A stretch of 64,000 nt of DNA from Draconibacterium halophilum (GCF_010448835.1 NZ_CP048409.1:3232001-3296000), one strand, 5' to 3'; shown: positions 24,760-35,128, numbered from the stretch's first letter. The notes: generated by a model not told the origin, from the sequence alone. Program-made: numbers and translations.

Positions 24760-26940
24760 TTAATTCCATAGCTTTTTATTAGGCAGGCGCCCCATTTCCA
24801 GTTCAAGCACTCCTCCACTCATTAAATCCTCGTGAGTAAACCATGGTTTTTCCATTGTTTTGCCATTTAGGCGGGCACTTTGAATGTATTTCTTCTCAAC
24901 CGATAATCCGGCCGCACAAACCTTAAATTTGTTACCATTTTCCAAATTGATTGTAACTTCTTCAAATAAAGGGCTCGTTATCGTATACTCAGGAATTCCC
25001 GGCGTTACAGGATAAAATCCCATAGCGGAGAAAACCACAAAAGCCGACATTCCTCCACCATCCTCATCTCCGGGTATTCCAAATACATTGTCCTTAAACC
25101 AGGTATCCAATAAAAAGCGTGTCCATTTTTGAGTTTTCCAGGGTGAATTGGTGAAGTTAAACAAGTATGGTATATGAAAACTGGGTTCGTTCCCCATTGA
25201 AAACTGTCCTACTAATCCCGTTGCATCCGGCAACTTAGACCAAAACTCGTATTTACTTCTACCTAAACTTTCACGAAAATGCTGATCAAGACCAGACTCA
25301 AATGGTTCAATACCTCCAAACAATTCAATGAGACCGTTTATATCTTGTTGCGTTTGCCACCTGTACGTCCAACCGTTGTTTTCATCGTAGTAGGCACGTG
25401 CTCCCATGCCCCCATCAAATTTTGGATCAATATCAATCCAATTTCCATTTTCATCTTTCGGCAGGAACATTTTTTGTTCCGGGTGCCATAATTTCTTATA
25501 GTTTGAAGCACGCTGTGCAAATGTCTTCTGCACTTTTTCCTCACCTAATTCTCCTGCCATTTGCGAGAGTGCCCAATCGTCATAACTGTGGCCTAATGTA
25601 ATGGCTACCGACTGACGATTCTCAAAAGGATGAACTCGTTGCACCGTTTCTTTCTCTCCCGGAGCTAATGCCGGATAAAATCCTTTCTCATGATAGAAAT
25701 CGTCCAATCCACACTTTTCACCATTTCGCCAGGGCAACATAGTCGCTTCTTCGGCATTTTTCAGCATTCCTTCAAAAGCCGTCGCAACATCAAAATTACG
25801 TATTCCTTTGCGGTAGGCGTCGAGAAATGAAATAGTTGAGTGAAATCCATTCATACAAGTGTGATCACCATATATCACCGGAAATGTTGGCAGCCAGCCA
25901 CTTTGCTCGTACATATTTACATACGACTGTAACATGTCTGCTTCCACATCGGGTTGAAGAATGGAACGAAGCGGATGATGAGCCAGGTATGTGTCCCACA
26001 CCCAATCATCGACATAAAATGGACGTGTACTTTGGTGGATCTGGTTATCAAATCCACTAAAATACCTACCATCTTCAGTAATGTCTACCATTCGTTCGTA
26101 ACAACGGTAAAGAGCGGTATAAAAGCTCCTCTTATGGGCTTCTGTGCCACCTTTAACTTCTATTTGGTTAATTACCTTATCCCAGGCTAACTTCCCCTGG
26201 TTTTTCAGCTCATCAAAAGTTGTTCCTTCCAATTCAGCCTTAAAGTTTTTCTGAGCCTGTTCTTTACTAATAAATGAAGTCGCATATTTGAATTCCAGTG
26301 CCTGCGTATTATCGGCTACTGAACTAACTACAAGCCTATTATCTTCGTCTTTCTTTATATCATACTTATTCGCCACCTCTGCATAAACGTAGATTTTTAC
26401 ATTTCGAAAAAATTCAACACCAGATATAGCATTATTTTCAGAAAAAGAATATTGACCTTCTTTATAGTAATGACCGAGCAATAAATTCGCCTTTTGGTTG
26501 GCAGGAAATTGGAATCGAAAAATTCCTGATTTTTTACCCGCAGTATATTCCACTGTAACTTCCTCTTCAATCAACTCAGTCATATAATACCACGGTAGGT
26601 TTACTTCAAGATCATGATCCCAGGTTAACCTTTTACTCCAGCAATTTTCAGAAAGCTCTCCGGCAATAGGTTTAATAAAAAATGCCTGAGCTACACGATG
26701 CGAGATTACATTTAGCGGAAAAGATGATATCTGATCATCCATATAATCAGCTCGATCAGGCGTCATTCGTGTCATTTGATTGGGCAATTGAACCGTTGGC
26801 CGTGTTGGCTGTAAAATGTGTCCAACATTACCAATTGTTGGATCAACATATTCAGTAAAGTCCTTAACCGGTTTTTCCTGCTGTTTTTGACTACAGGAGA
26901 AACTTATAAGTATGAACAAAAATAATAGTAGGTTCTTCAT
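24760..26940 (-). CDS. glycoside hydrolase family 92 alpha-mannosidase, lipoprotein
   Basis: The 726-residue protein has a lipobox (FILISFSC), placing it on a membrane surface. The N-terminal beta-domain starts YVDPTIGNVGHI. The (alpha/alpha)6 barrel shows DDWVWDTYLAHHPL, QGxxP-like MGNEPSFHIPYLF near residue 580 with the catalytic Glu, and GDEDGGGMSAFVVFSAMGFY near 622. GH92 enzymes are calcium-dependent inverting exo-alpha-mannosidases acting on N-glycans or yeast mannan. The usual N-D-C-G at the last motif reads E-D-G-G here, so linkage preference cannot be guessed. A terminator separates it from susD, which is upstream in the reading direction. Confidence 0.92.
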   Translation of the reverse strand: MKNLLLFLFILISFSCSQKQQEKPVKDFTEYVDPTIGNVGHILQPTRPTVQLPNQMTRMTPDRADYMDDQISSFPLNVISHRVAQAFFIKPIAGELSENCWSKRLTWDHDLEVNLPWYYMTELIEEEVTVEYTAGKKSGIFRFQFPANQKANLLLGHYYKEGQYSFSENNAISGVEFFRNVKIYVYAEVANKYDIKKDEDNRLVVSSVADNTQALEFKYATSFISKEQAQKNFKAELEGTTFDELKNQGKLAWDKVINQIEVKGGTEAHKRSFYTALYRCYERMVDITEDGRYFSGFDNQIHQSTRPFYVDDWVWDTYLAHHPLRSILQPDVEADMLQSYVNMYEQSGWLPTFPVIYGDHTCMNGFHSTISFLDAYRKGIRNFDVATAFEGMLKNAEEATMLPWRNGEKCGLDDFYHEKGFYPALAPGEKETVQRVHPFENRQSVAITLGHSYDDWALSQMAGELGEEKVQKTFAQRASNYKKLWHPEQKMFLPKDENGNWIDIDPKFDGGMGARAYYDENNGWTYRWQTQQDINGLIELFGGIEPFESGLDQHFRESLGRSKYEFWSKLPDATGLVGQFSMGNEPSFHIPYLFNFTNSPWKTQKWTRFLLDTWFKDNVFGIPGDEDGGGMSAFVVFSAMGFYPVTPGIPEYTITSPLFEEVTINLENGNKFKVCAAGLSVEKKYIQSARLNGKTMEKPWFTHEDLMSGGVLELEMGRLPNKKLWN

Positions 26941-26994
26941 TGTTATCCAATAATTTGAATGATTTTTTTTGCGTAATGAATGCCAGATTCGGTT

Positions 26995-27026
26995 AAAAAA
27001 GAGGCTGCCAAAAAATAACAGCCTCT
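26995..27026 (-). terminator. terminator after susD
   Basis: GAGGCTG at 27001-27007 pairs with CAGCCTC at 27019-27025. On the minus strand six T follow. It ends the susC-susD transcript before the GH92 gene. Confidence 0.85.
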
Positions 27027-27156
27027 CTATTTTTCAAACCAAATCTATATTGTGTTATCAGCAAATTGTGTCATTTTAAATAAGTTGCTTTTTTACAAGT
27101 TCATCTTATTTCCAGAGCACAAAATTCTGATGTTATACCCTACTAATCAAACTCAA

Positions 27157-28713
27157 TTAATAGTCTGTGTTTTGAGTCAGGTTAGGATTACGTTGCAATT
27201 CGCTTAACGAAATCGGGAATACCAAATCTGTTTCTTTAAAGGTAGCACCGGCAGCATTTTGGGCACCAATTAAATCAACATAAGTAACACTTCCTTTTTC
27301 TGTTTCTGAAATAACAGGGAATTTTTTTGTACGCACACAGTCATCCCATATTTTAAATTCTAAAGCGAATTCGCGTAGTCTTTCTGTCCAGCAAGTTTCA
27401 ATAAATTCCTGATTCGACATGCTCAATAATTCAGTTTTTATTTCAGCTTCCGTTTTTCCTTCGGTGTTAGCACGTGCCTGAATTTTTGCCAAATAGGTAG
27501 CCGCTTCATCTGTTACTCCATCGGTTTGAGCAATTGATTCAGCATAATCTAAATACGCTTCTGCCAAACGATAAAAGTTCCAGTCTTTTGTTCCGATACC
27601 TGTATTCAACAAAGCGTCTTCATCAAAATAATACCAGCAACCGGCTTGTCCTTCCGGAGCGGTCCACGTTTTACCATTATTTGGATTGGTATATTCCCAG
27701 TGAAAAAACTGGTTGGGTTGTATACGAAGATCGTTTTCGTCATAAACATTTAAATACCGGTCAATCGGGCCGTAGGTTCTTTCAAAGATTGAATACGTAC
27801 CAAATACAGCTGTGGCCGACGATGTAAATGCATAAGTTGGTCTCCAGGAACTACTGCTGATTCCGGCATTGTATTCCAAACTATAAATTACCTCACCCAG
27901 ATCATCGGTTGTACGCAACTGATTGAAAGCACTGTTTTCTGCCAAATCACTATTTTCTGCCAGCGAATGAGGAGAATCAATAACCATTTTTGAATAGGTT
28001 TTTGCATTGCCATAATCTCCCTGATAGAAATAAACATCAGCCAAAGCCATTGCCGCCACATATTTTGAAATACGGTGGCCGTTTGATGCAAATGTTTGTG
28101 CAGGCAAATCCTCCACTGCGTCGATTAAATCCCTCTCGATTTGCTCGAAAACAGTTGCAGCTGCAGTTCTTTCGGGATATAAACTCTCTAAAGTTGCAGG
28201 CTCCAGTAATAAAGGAACGTCGCCAAATGTTTTCACCAAATAAAAATAGTTAAATGCTCTGAAGAATTTGGCTTCAGCAGTCAATGTGCTGGCAACGCCT
28301 TCATTCATTTCAATACCGGGGATACTGGCAATTGCATTGTTAGCAACATTAATTGTACGGTAACAGTTATCCCAAATATCATCAGATGTTCCTGAGATCT
28401 CATTTGTATGTCCCTGACGAGTAAGTAAACGAGAATATTTACATACCACTTCCTGGCCTTCGTAGCTATTTACAAAATAGCCTGTAAGCATTCCCAAAAT
28501 TGATGACTTGGAACCAATATATGCACTTGATGCATGTGCAATTCGTATTGTTGCTCCATTGCGGTACAAATAATTTACGTTTTCAGTAGCCTGAGTTTCT
28601 GTTTTGTAATAATCCACATCAGTTAATGATGATTTTGGACTCTCCTCCAGAAATTCGTCGCATGAGGTCATTACGAAGACCCCTATTAATAAGAATAATA
28701 TTATCTTTTTCAT
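27157..28713 (-). CDS. SusD/RagB family glycan-binding lipoprotein
   Basis: The 518-residue lipoprotein has the signal MKKIILFLLIGVFVMTSC and the SusD start DEFLEESPKSSLTDVDYYKT. Tetratricopeptide-like helices (RAFNYFYLVKTFGDVPLL) and the C-terminal ERLREFALEFKIWDDCVRT are typical. It sits on the cell surface as the lid of its SusC partner and captures oligosaccharides. It is 21 bases downstream of susC, so the two are one unit. With GH92 and GH95 nearby, the ligand is probably a mannose- and fucose-containing glycan; that is inference. Confidence 0.95.
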   Translation of the reverse strand: MKKIILFLLIGVFVMTSCDEFLEESPKSSLTDVDYYKTETQATENVNYLYRNGATIRIAHASSAYIGSKSSILGMLTGYFVNSYEGQEVVCKYSRLLTRQGHTNEISGTSDDIWDNCYRTINVANNAIASIPGIEMNEGVASTLTAEAKFFRAFNYFYLVKTFGDVPLLLEPATLESLYPERTAAATVFEQIERDLIDAVEDLPAQTFASNGHRISKYVAAMALADVYFYQGDYGNAKTYSKMVIDSPHSLAENSDLAENSAFNQLRTTDDLGEVIYSLEYNAGISSSSWRPTYAFTSSATAVFGTYSIFERTYGPIDRYLNVYDENDLRIQPNQFFHWEYTNPNNGKTWTAPEGQAGCWYYFDEDALLNTGIGTKDWNFYRLAEAYLDYAESIAQTDGVTDEAATYLAKIQARANTEGKTEAEIKTELLSMSNQEFIETCWTERLREFALEFKIWDDCVRTKKFPVISETEKGSVTYVDLIGAQNAAGATFKETDLVFPISLSELQRNPNLTQNTDY

Positions 28714-28734
28714 GATCGTTCTAATTATAATTCA

Positions 28735-31700
28735 TTAAAATGTTACATTAACTCCAAACGTCCATGTTCTGGCTCTTGGATAGGAGAAGAATGTCATGTT
28801 TTGTCCAAACTGGTCGCCACCTCGCGATGTAGATTCAGGATCGTATCCATTAAAATCGTCTGAACACAACAAAAATGCATTATTTACATTGGTATAAACT
28901 CTTATTGCCGCAATACCCATTGACTGACAATAGCTTTGTGGAACAGTGTAACCAAACTGAATCAAGTTAGCTCTTAAATAAGAACCGTCTGCAATCCAAC
29001 TTGAATCTACGGTTGTATTTTGCCCTGCATGGCCTGAGTTCGTTAAATAAATAGCTTGTTGCATTGTATTTGGGTTCGTTCCATCGTAAGCATCGTATAA
29101 AATATTTGACAAACCATTAGTTATACCAAAGCGGTCGTAGGTTGAGTGGTAAAACTGTTGCATTGTTTCAACACCCCAAACAAACTGTAAATCAACAGTT
29201 AAATCAAAGTTCCGGTACGAGAAGGTATTGATAAAACTACCAGTCCAGTCAGGCATACCTTTACCAATGATCTCTTTTTCGTTGGTACGTTTAGCACGGC
29301 CAATCTGACTGCGCTCAATATCTCCTGCTTCAAAATCTTCAACAGTATAAACACCAAGTCGTTTATAACCAAAGAAACTGCTCAGGTTCTCGCCAACACG
29401 CAAGATACTCTCAGAACCTCCAACCCAATAATTCATTTCAATATCTTCGTCGTTGTCGCCAAGACTAAGAATTTCATTTTTATTATAGTTTAGGTTTATT
29501 GTTGAATTCCACGTAAAATCGGCTGTTCTTACTGGTGTGGCATCCACCATAATATCAAGTCCCTGGTTTTTTACAGAACCAATGTTTTTGAAGATTGAAC
29601 TAAAACCGGAAGATGTTGGCAGCGGAGTATTCAGCAACAAGTCAGTTGTCTTTTTGTAATAATATGAAACATCAAAGTTTAAACTATTATCCAATAACCC
29701 AACGTTAAAGCCCAAATCCCATTGTGCTGTTTTTTCCCATTTCAAATCAGGGTTAGCAAAAGAGTTTATATATGAATAGGGCGAACGCGAACCATCCATT
29801 AATAACGTTCCGGAACTAACTGATGCCAACGAATTGTACGGGCTAATTTCAGAGTTACCTGTTATACCATAGCTGGTATGAATTTTAAGCATATCGATCA
29901 ATTCGCTGTCTTTTAGGAAATCTTCCTGCGACATATTCCAGGCCAAACCAGCCGATGGGAAAAACGCATATTTGTTATTGGCACCAAACTTGGAAGAACC
30001 ATCGTAACGACCAGTAACGGTTGCCGAGTATTTATCTTTAAGGGTGTAAGCAACTCTTAAAAAGTATGAATTCATTGCCCAATCGTTGTAGCTTGACGAT
30101 GGAGCTGAAGGATTTGTTCCTGCACCCATATTATACCATTCGTAAAAATCGTCGCTAAATCCTTCGGTACGTGAGCCATCGTAATTATAGGTACGTTTCT
30201 GCCACGAAAGACCGGCCATAGCATTTAAACGGTGGTCGCCAACTACCTTTTTATAAGTCAGGTAAGTTTCTTCCTGCCAATAAAAAGTATTTCGGTGTTG
30301 AATCTCGGCCCAACCATTTGGCATTGAAATGTTGTTCAATAAAATGGATGAATAACCTTTATAAGTCCTGTTATGCTTGTCGACACCAAACTGTGTTTTC
30401 AAATCCAATCCTTCCATTAAATGAAAGGTTAAAGCAGCATTTCCAAAGATTTGAGTATTGTAGTTCATCCGTTTCTGCAAATCCAGTATCATTGCCGGAT
30501 TAGACATTCCTTCAAATCCAAATGTATCAGACAGTGAAGAAGTTGAAGAAGTGGTATAATTACCATCAGCATCTCTAACAGGCAGCCATGGCAACATTTC
30601 TATCATTGTGCGTCGTGCATCTTGTCCACCACCAGTTTCAGGCGTGTAACGTCCCCACGAGTGATTAACCATTAAATTTATACCTGTTGACAACCATTTA
30701 GTTGGTTCGCCATCGTATGTAAGTTTGGCATTTACCCTTTTGCTGAAGGTGTTATTAACGACTCCCTGCTGGTCGGTATAATTCAGGAAAGCACCTGTTG
30801 AAGACTTTTTACCCGACTGCTGAATATTTAACTGATGATTGTGCGAAATAGCCGTTCGTGTTGCTTCTTTTTGCCAATCAGTATCATATAAAGGATTTCC
30901 CTGTCCATCAAAATAGCTTCCGTCGGTAAACCAATCGGTGCGGTTAAGCGACCAATCGTACCCCATGTAGTTGTTTTCATTTTCAAGACCAATCATAAAT
31001 GCATCTGTCCACTCCTGGGCATTCAGTACATCCATAAACCGAGCAACGGTGCTAACACCAACCGATCCCTGGTAGCTTACAACCGTTCCTTCGCTACCTG
31101 TTTTTCCTCGCTTGGTAGTTACTAAAATAACACCATTTGCACCTCGTGCACCATAAATGGCGGTGGCAGAAGCATCTTTCAGTACTTCAATACTTTCAAT
31201 ATCATTTGGGTTCATTAAACCAAAATTCTCCATAACAACACCATCAACAACATACAATGGATCTGTAGAAGAATTAATAGTAGACATCCCGCGGATAACA
31301 ACACGACTTTGATAGGCTCCCGGCTGTGATGAGTTTGAATAAATATTTACACCAGAGGCCTTACCTCTGAGGTTGTCTAACGGACTAAAATTCTGAGATT
31401 TTACCAACTCCTCGCCTTCGGTTTTTGAAATTGAGCCTGTTACATCACGTTTTCGCATGGTACCGTAACCTATGGCAACAACCTCTTCAATACCAATAGT
31501 TTCGTCTTCCATTGATATATTAATTACAGATTTACCTGCTACACTTACTTCCTGCGTTTTCATTCCCACAAAAGAAAACTGTAACACATCATTGTCGGAT
31601 ACACCGGTAATTGAGTATTCACCATTGTTATTTGTAACGGTACCATTTGATGTTCCTTTTACAATTACCGTTACTCCCGGTAAAGGTTGTTCTCCAACGT

Positions 31701-32133
31701 CGGTAACAATACCAGACACACTTTGTTGGGTGCCACGCATATTAATATTACCGGCATTTTGGCCATCCATTTCAGCAGGATAGAGCATAATATGTCGGTC
31801 GTATGTAACGTAGCTTACATCGGTTCCATCAAAAACAACATCCAGAATTTCATCAATTTTTTGATCGTTCAACTCCACCGATACTTTCCGGTTCATATCG
31901 ATCAATTCAGAACTATAGGCAAAATGAAATTCCGACTTTTTTTCGATCTCGTCAAGCACTTCCACAACTTTTTTGTTGTGCATTGCCAATGTCAGTTTGG
32001 TTGATTGACTATATACATTTGCCGAAACTTGCATCAGCCCAACCATTAAAAACAAAAATGTTAGTTTCATAAGCTTTAAGCTTTTACTCCAAAAGGAAGG
32101 CAAACCTCTTCCCTGGATTAGGATTTTTTTCAT
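28735..32133 (-). CDS. SusC/RagA family TonB-dependent receptor with STN signalling domain
   Basis: The 1132-residue outer-membrane transporter has a signal peptide and then an STN domain at about residues 50-115 (KVVEVLDEIEKKSEFHFAYS). A carboxypeptidase-like regulatory domain follows from about 138 (VSGIVTDVGEQPLPGVTVIV). The plug contains IEEVVAIGYGTMRKRDVTGS and IRGMSTINSSTDPLYVVDGV, and a 22-strand barrel completes the protein. It imports oligosaccharides with energy from TonB. The extra STN domain, plus a FecR anti-sigma and ECF sigma immediately upstream, shows that it also signals substrate arrival. An 87-base gap separates it from fecR. Confidence 0.96.
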   Translation of the reverse strand: MKKILIQGRGLPSFWSKSLKLMKLTFLFLMVGLMQVSANVYSQSTKLTLAMHNKKVVEVLDEIEKKSEFHFAYSSELIDMNRKVSVELNDQKIDEILDVVFDGTDVSYVTYDRHIMLYPAEMDGQNAGNINMRGTQQSVSGIVTDVGEQPLPGVTVIVKGTSNGTVTNNNGEYSITGVSDNDVLQFSFVGMKTQEVSVAGKSVINISMEDETIGIEEVVAIGYGTMRKRDVTGSISKTEGEELVKSQNFSPLDNLRGKASGVNIYSNSSQPGAYQSRVVIRGMSTINSSTDPLYVVDGVVMENFGLMNPNDIESIEVLKDASATAIYGARGANGVILVTTKRGKTGSEGTVVSYQGSVGVSTVARFMDVLNAQEWTDAFMIGLENENNYMGYDWSLNRTDWFTDGSYFDGQGNPLYDTDWQKEATRTAISHNHQLNIQQSGKKSSTGAFLNYTDQQGVVNNTFSKRVNAKLTYDGEPTKWLSTGINLMVNHSWGRYTPETGGGQDARRTMIEMLPWLPVRDADGNYTTSSTSSLSDTFGFEGMSNPAMILDLQKRMNYNTQIFGNAALTFHLMEGLDLKTQFGVDKHNRTYKGYSSILLNNISMPNGWAEIQHRNTFYWQEETYLTYKKVVGDHRLNAMAGLSWQKRTYNYDGSRTEGFSDDFYEWYNMGAGTNPSAPSSSYNDWAMNSYFLRVAYTLKDKYSATVTGRYDGSSKFGANNKYAFFPSAGLAWNMSQEDFLKDSELIDMLKIHTSYGITGNSEISPYNSLASVSSGTLLMDGSRSPYSYINSFANPDLKWEKTAQWDLGFNVGLLDNSLNFDVSYYYKKTTDLLLNTPLPTSSGFSSIFKNIGSVKNQGLDIMVDATPVRTADFTWNSTINLNYNKNEILSLGDNDEDIEMNYWVGGSESILRVGENLSSFFGYKRLGVYTVEDFEAGDIERSQIGRAKRTNEKEIIGKGMPDWTGSFINTFSYRNFDLTVDLQFVWGVETMQQFYHSTYDRFGITNGLSNILYDAYDGTNPNTMQQAIYLTNSGHAGQNTTVDSSWIADGSYLRANLIQFGYTVPQSYCQSMGIAAIRVYTNVNNAFLLCSDDFNGYDPESTSRGGDQFGQNMTFFSYPRARTWTFGVNVTF

Positions 32134-32220
32134 AGTTTTACATTGATTTAATTTATAATTTAATTTACCGTTTGCCGATGGTAAATACTAACCGGAAGTG
32201 TTACCGCACTTTCGGTTTTT

Positions 32221-33225
32221 TTATCTCGACAATTCTCTTATTTTTTTCTGATCTAGTTTAAACACAATCACATTCTTTTCTTGTTTCGTTTTTATTGGTG
32301 CAATCTTCTCCATAATTTGGATTATCTCGTCAAGCGGCTCGTTCTTAATTGTGAAGGTAAAATGAAAGTCTTTTAACTCTTCCGCAAACTCAAACTCTTG
32401 ATTGTATCTTTTCTCCAATCGTTTCAACACCTCAACAAGTGGTTGGTTATAAATATTCAGCATGCCGTCTTTCCACGACGTATACTTTATTGTATTTACT
32501 TTACTGATATTTAATTGATTGTTTGCCTTTACAAATGATGCTCTTTCTCCGGGGCTCAGAAAACACTGGAATGAGGATACTTCAGAACTTAAAAGCTGAA
32601 CTTTTCCTGATTCTAAAACTACATCAATATTCTCCGATTCAGGATAAGCAGAAACATTAAACCGTGTTCCGTGTACTTTTACCTGAATGTCTCCGCTGCT
32701 TACCACAAAAGAAAGCTGTTCATCTTTCGTGACTTGAAAATAGGCTTCACCATCAAGCCTCACTTCGCGGTTATTGTCAGCAAACCCATTATTGTAAGCT
32801 ATCTTCGATCCTGAATTAAGCCATACAAGTGAACCATCAGGCAATTTTACTTTTGATATTTGCCCGTTTTCTGCTTCAACCTGCGTGTACCAATTGGGTT
32901 CCTGTTTATCTTGGTTCGAAATAAAATAGGCGCCTCCTCCTAAACTAAGTACAAAAAAGAAGATGGCTGCAATCCGAACCAACTGGTTCACCTTATCTGA
33001 ATACTGCCATCTTTTGAAACTTTTTTGTAACATCTGATCTTGAATAGTAAGCCAGCTTTGTTCACTTCCTTTCGGAAGTGCATTTTCATTCTGACTCTTT
33101 TTCCAAACTAACCTAGAACTATTATAAACTATGCGATTTTCTTTTTTTCGAAGCCACTTCAACAATTGCATCTGCTCTGTTGCCGATGCTCTTCCTTCCA
33201 AATATTTAACTATTATCTCTTTCAT
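32221..33225 (-). CDS. FecR family anti-sigma factor
   Basis: The 334-residue protein has a cytoplasmic N-terminal helix domain (EIIVKYLEGRASATEQMQLL), one membrane helix at about 84-104 (IAAIFFFVLSLGGGAYFI) and a periplasmic FecR domain. That domain has KLPDGSLVWLNSGSKIAYN, REVRLDGEAYFQV and VKVHGTRFNVSAYP. A C-terminal STN-like segment follows (DFHFTFTIKNEPLDEIIQIM). It should hold the neighbouring sigma factor inactive until the SusC STN domain contacts it. It lies 130 bases downstream of the sigma gene. Confidence 0.95.
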   Translation of the reverse strand: MKEIIVKYLEGRASATEQMQLLKWLRKKENRIVYNSSRLVWKKSQNENALPKGSEQSWLTIQDQMLQKSFKRWQYSDKVNQLVRIAAIFFFVLSLGGGAYFISNQDKQEPNWYTQVEAENGQISKVKLPDGSLVWLNSGSKIAYNNGFADNNREVRLDGEAYFQVTKDEQLSFVVSSGDIQVKVHGTRFNVSAYPESENIDVVLESGKVQLLSSEVSSFQCFLSPGERASFVKANNQLNISKVNTIKYTSWKDGMLNIYNQPLVEVLKRLEKRYNQEFEFAEELKDFHFTFTIKNEPLDEIIQIMEKIAPIKTKQEKNVIVFKLDQKKIRELSR

Positions 33226-33355
33226 GTTGTATTCTGATAGGAGTACACATAAAGTGAAAAAACCCTACCCCTTTTATTAAAATTTATTTTGAAATTATTT
33301 ATTGGCCAGTAGAATTACTGACTTTTAACAACTTACCACATCATTACCATATCTG

Positions 33356-33949
33356 TCAATCCAGCAATAGGGTTATAATAATGATAAGCATTGGATATTG
33401 GTTCATCAATTTTTTCCGAATCTGCTCCTTGGCCTTCGCAATATGTTTTTCAACCATCTTTAAGCTGATTCCAATTTCTTCCGCCACCTCTTTTTGTTTT
33501 CGGCCTTCAATCTTACAAAGTGTAAATACCTGTTTCATTTTATCAGGTAGTTCATCCACTGCTTCCTGAAATGACTCAATGAGTTGCTCCTCCAGGCTTT
33601 TTTCTTCCTTTCCTAAAAAATCAATCTGGTACAAATACTGAAGTTCACTCACCTCTTCCACATCAATAGAAAAAGTAGTTTTTTCCATTTTTTCATTTCT
33701 AAGGAAATTAAGGCAGTTATTTCTAAGAATTACAAAAAGGAAACTTTCAATAGAATGTTCAGTTTTTATGGAATTGCGTTTTTCCCATAGCGTAATAAAT
33801 GTTTCCTGAATTAAATCTTCTACTTTATTATCGTCGGACACAAACAGTTTACAATATCCTTTAAGACGTGGATAAAGCATGCGGAACACGTCTTTGAAGG
33901 CTGCCGGATTCCCTTTCTTAATTTGTACGTTAGTTTGAATGTCGAACAT
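33356..33949 (-). CDS. FecI-like ECF sigma factor of the glycan locus
   Basis: The 197-residue protein has sigma region 2 at about 10-80 (VEDLIQETFITLWEKRNSIK) and region 4 at about 125-180. Region 4 contains LPDKMKQVFTLCKIEGRKQK and the helix-turn-helix EVAEEIGISLKMVEKHIAKA. The hydrophobic end MLIIIITLLLD is often seen in this Bacteroidota subfamily. It is the first gene of the sigma-FecR-SusC-SusD series and should direct polymerase to the susC promoter when the anti-sigma is relieved. Confidence 0.95.
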   Translation of the reverse strand: MFDIQTNVQIKKGNPAAFKDVFRMLYPRLKGYCKLFVSDDNKVEDLIQETFITLWEKRNSIKTEHSIESFLFVILRNNCLNFLRNEKMEKTTFSIDVEEVSELQYLYQIDFLGKEEKSLEEQLIESFQEAVDELPDKMKQVFTLCKIEGRKQKEVAEEIGISLKMVEKHIAKAKEQIRKKLMNQYPMLIIIITLLLD

Positions 33950-34026
33950 CTATTTTAGTTGGTTAGTTGTCGCAAAATAAGTAAAATTAATTAACACATA
34001 AAATCAGTTTTATCAGGTTGTAATAA

Positions 34027-34055
34027 CAAAAGGCCCTGCTAAACAGCAGAGCCTT
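34027..34055 (-). terminator. terminator of the korAB operon
   Basis: AGGCCCTGCT at 34031-34040 pairs with AGCAGAGCCT at 34045-34054, with one mismatch. On the minus strand TTTTGTT follows. It lies 24 bases past the stop codon of the beta-subunit gene. Confidence 0.8.
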
Positions 34056-34078
34056 CATCTATATTTTCAAGTTTGTTA

Positions 34079-35125
34079 TTACAAACACTTCTTACTTGAG
34101 CCATTCTTATTTCCGGTAACTTCCCAAGTATTTCCGGAGTTGAGCAACTCATCAACACAAGTTACTTTGCGTGTTTTTTGTACCTCTTTAATTTGCGCTT
34201 CCATTTCAATATCGTAAACAGGAGCCGGTACTGCACGAATTACTCCAAATGCAACAGGGAAATCAGGCAAAGCCATATTTATTAAAGCCAAATGCAGAGT
34301 CGGATCAACTTCCTGTGCATCATGTACAAGAATATCAGCCTCAGTTACACCGTTTTCGCCAACCTTAACTACTTTCAATTTTCCTTTATCGAATACCAAT
34401 CCTTTTTCATTTTCGGCACCAAACAGCATTGGTTTTCCGTGTTCAAGAACAAGCTGACGGTCGGCACGGTGATTTGGATCGGTAATCGCATTGTGGATAC
34501 CGTTGTTGAAGATCACACAGTTTTGAAGTACCTCAACAATAGAAGTGCCTTTATGCTTGGCAGCTGTTTCAAAAATCGCCTGGCTCAACTTCAGGTTACT
34601 GTCAATTGAACGGGCATAAAACGAACCACGAGCACCTACAACAAGCTGTCCCGGCACAAATGGATCTTCAACTGTTCCGAATGGCGAAGTTTTACTCACA
34701 AACCCACGGTCGGAAGTTGGAGAATACTGACCTTTTGTTAAACCATAAATGCGGTTGTTAAACAACACTACGTTTACATCAATATTTCTTCTTATCAGGT
34801 GTATAAAGTGGTTACCGCCAATGGCCATTGAGTCACCGTCACCAGTCATTACCCAAACACTTAAATCGGGGTTAGCGGCTTTTACTCCGGAAGCGACAGC
34901 AGTTGCGCGCCCGTGAATGGTATGAAAACCAAAAGTATTCATATAATAAGGGAAACGCGAAGAACAGCCGATACCCGAGATTACTGCAAATTTCTCTTTA
35001 GGAATTCCCATTCCGGCCATTGTTCGTTGAACGGCATTAATAATGGCAAAGTCGCCACAACCGGCACACCAACGTACTTCGTTCTCGCTTTTAAAATCTT
35101 TTATAGTATATTTTACATCAGTCAT
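34079..35125 (-). CDS. korB: 2-oxoacid:ferredoxin oxidoreductase, beta subunit
   Basis: The 348-residue subunit binds thiamine pyrophosphate and an iron-sulfur cluster. WCAGCGDFAI (residues 18-27) and GIGCSSRFP (about 51-59) supply cluster cysteines. GDGDSMAIGGNHFIHL near 94-109 is the TPP-magnesium motif, followed by NNRIYGLTKGQ. The enzyme oxidises 2-oxoglutarate or a related 2-oxoacid to the acyl-CoA and reduces ferredoxin, a step oxygen often damages. It starts three bases after the alpha-subunit gene. 2-Oxoglutarate is the likeliest substrate, from the family layout. Confidence 0.93.
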   Translation of the reverse strand: MTDVKYTIKDFKSENEVRWCAGCGDFAIINAVQRTMAGMGIPKEKFAVISGIGCSSRFPYYMNTFGFHTIHGRATAVASGVKAANPDLSVWVMTGDGDSMAIGGNHFIHLIRRNIDVNVVLFNNRIYGLTKGQYSPTSDRGFVSKTSPFGTVEDPFVPGQLVVGARGSFYARSIDSNLKLSQAIFETAAKHKGTSIVEVLQNCVIFNNGIHNAITDPNHRADRQLVLEHGKPMLFGAENEKGLVFDKGKLKVVKVGENGVTEADILVHDAQEVDPTLHLALINMALPDFPVAFGVIRAVPAPVYDIEMEAQIKEVQKTRKVTCVDELLNSGNTWEVTGNKNGSSKKCL

Positions 35126-35128
35126 TGT

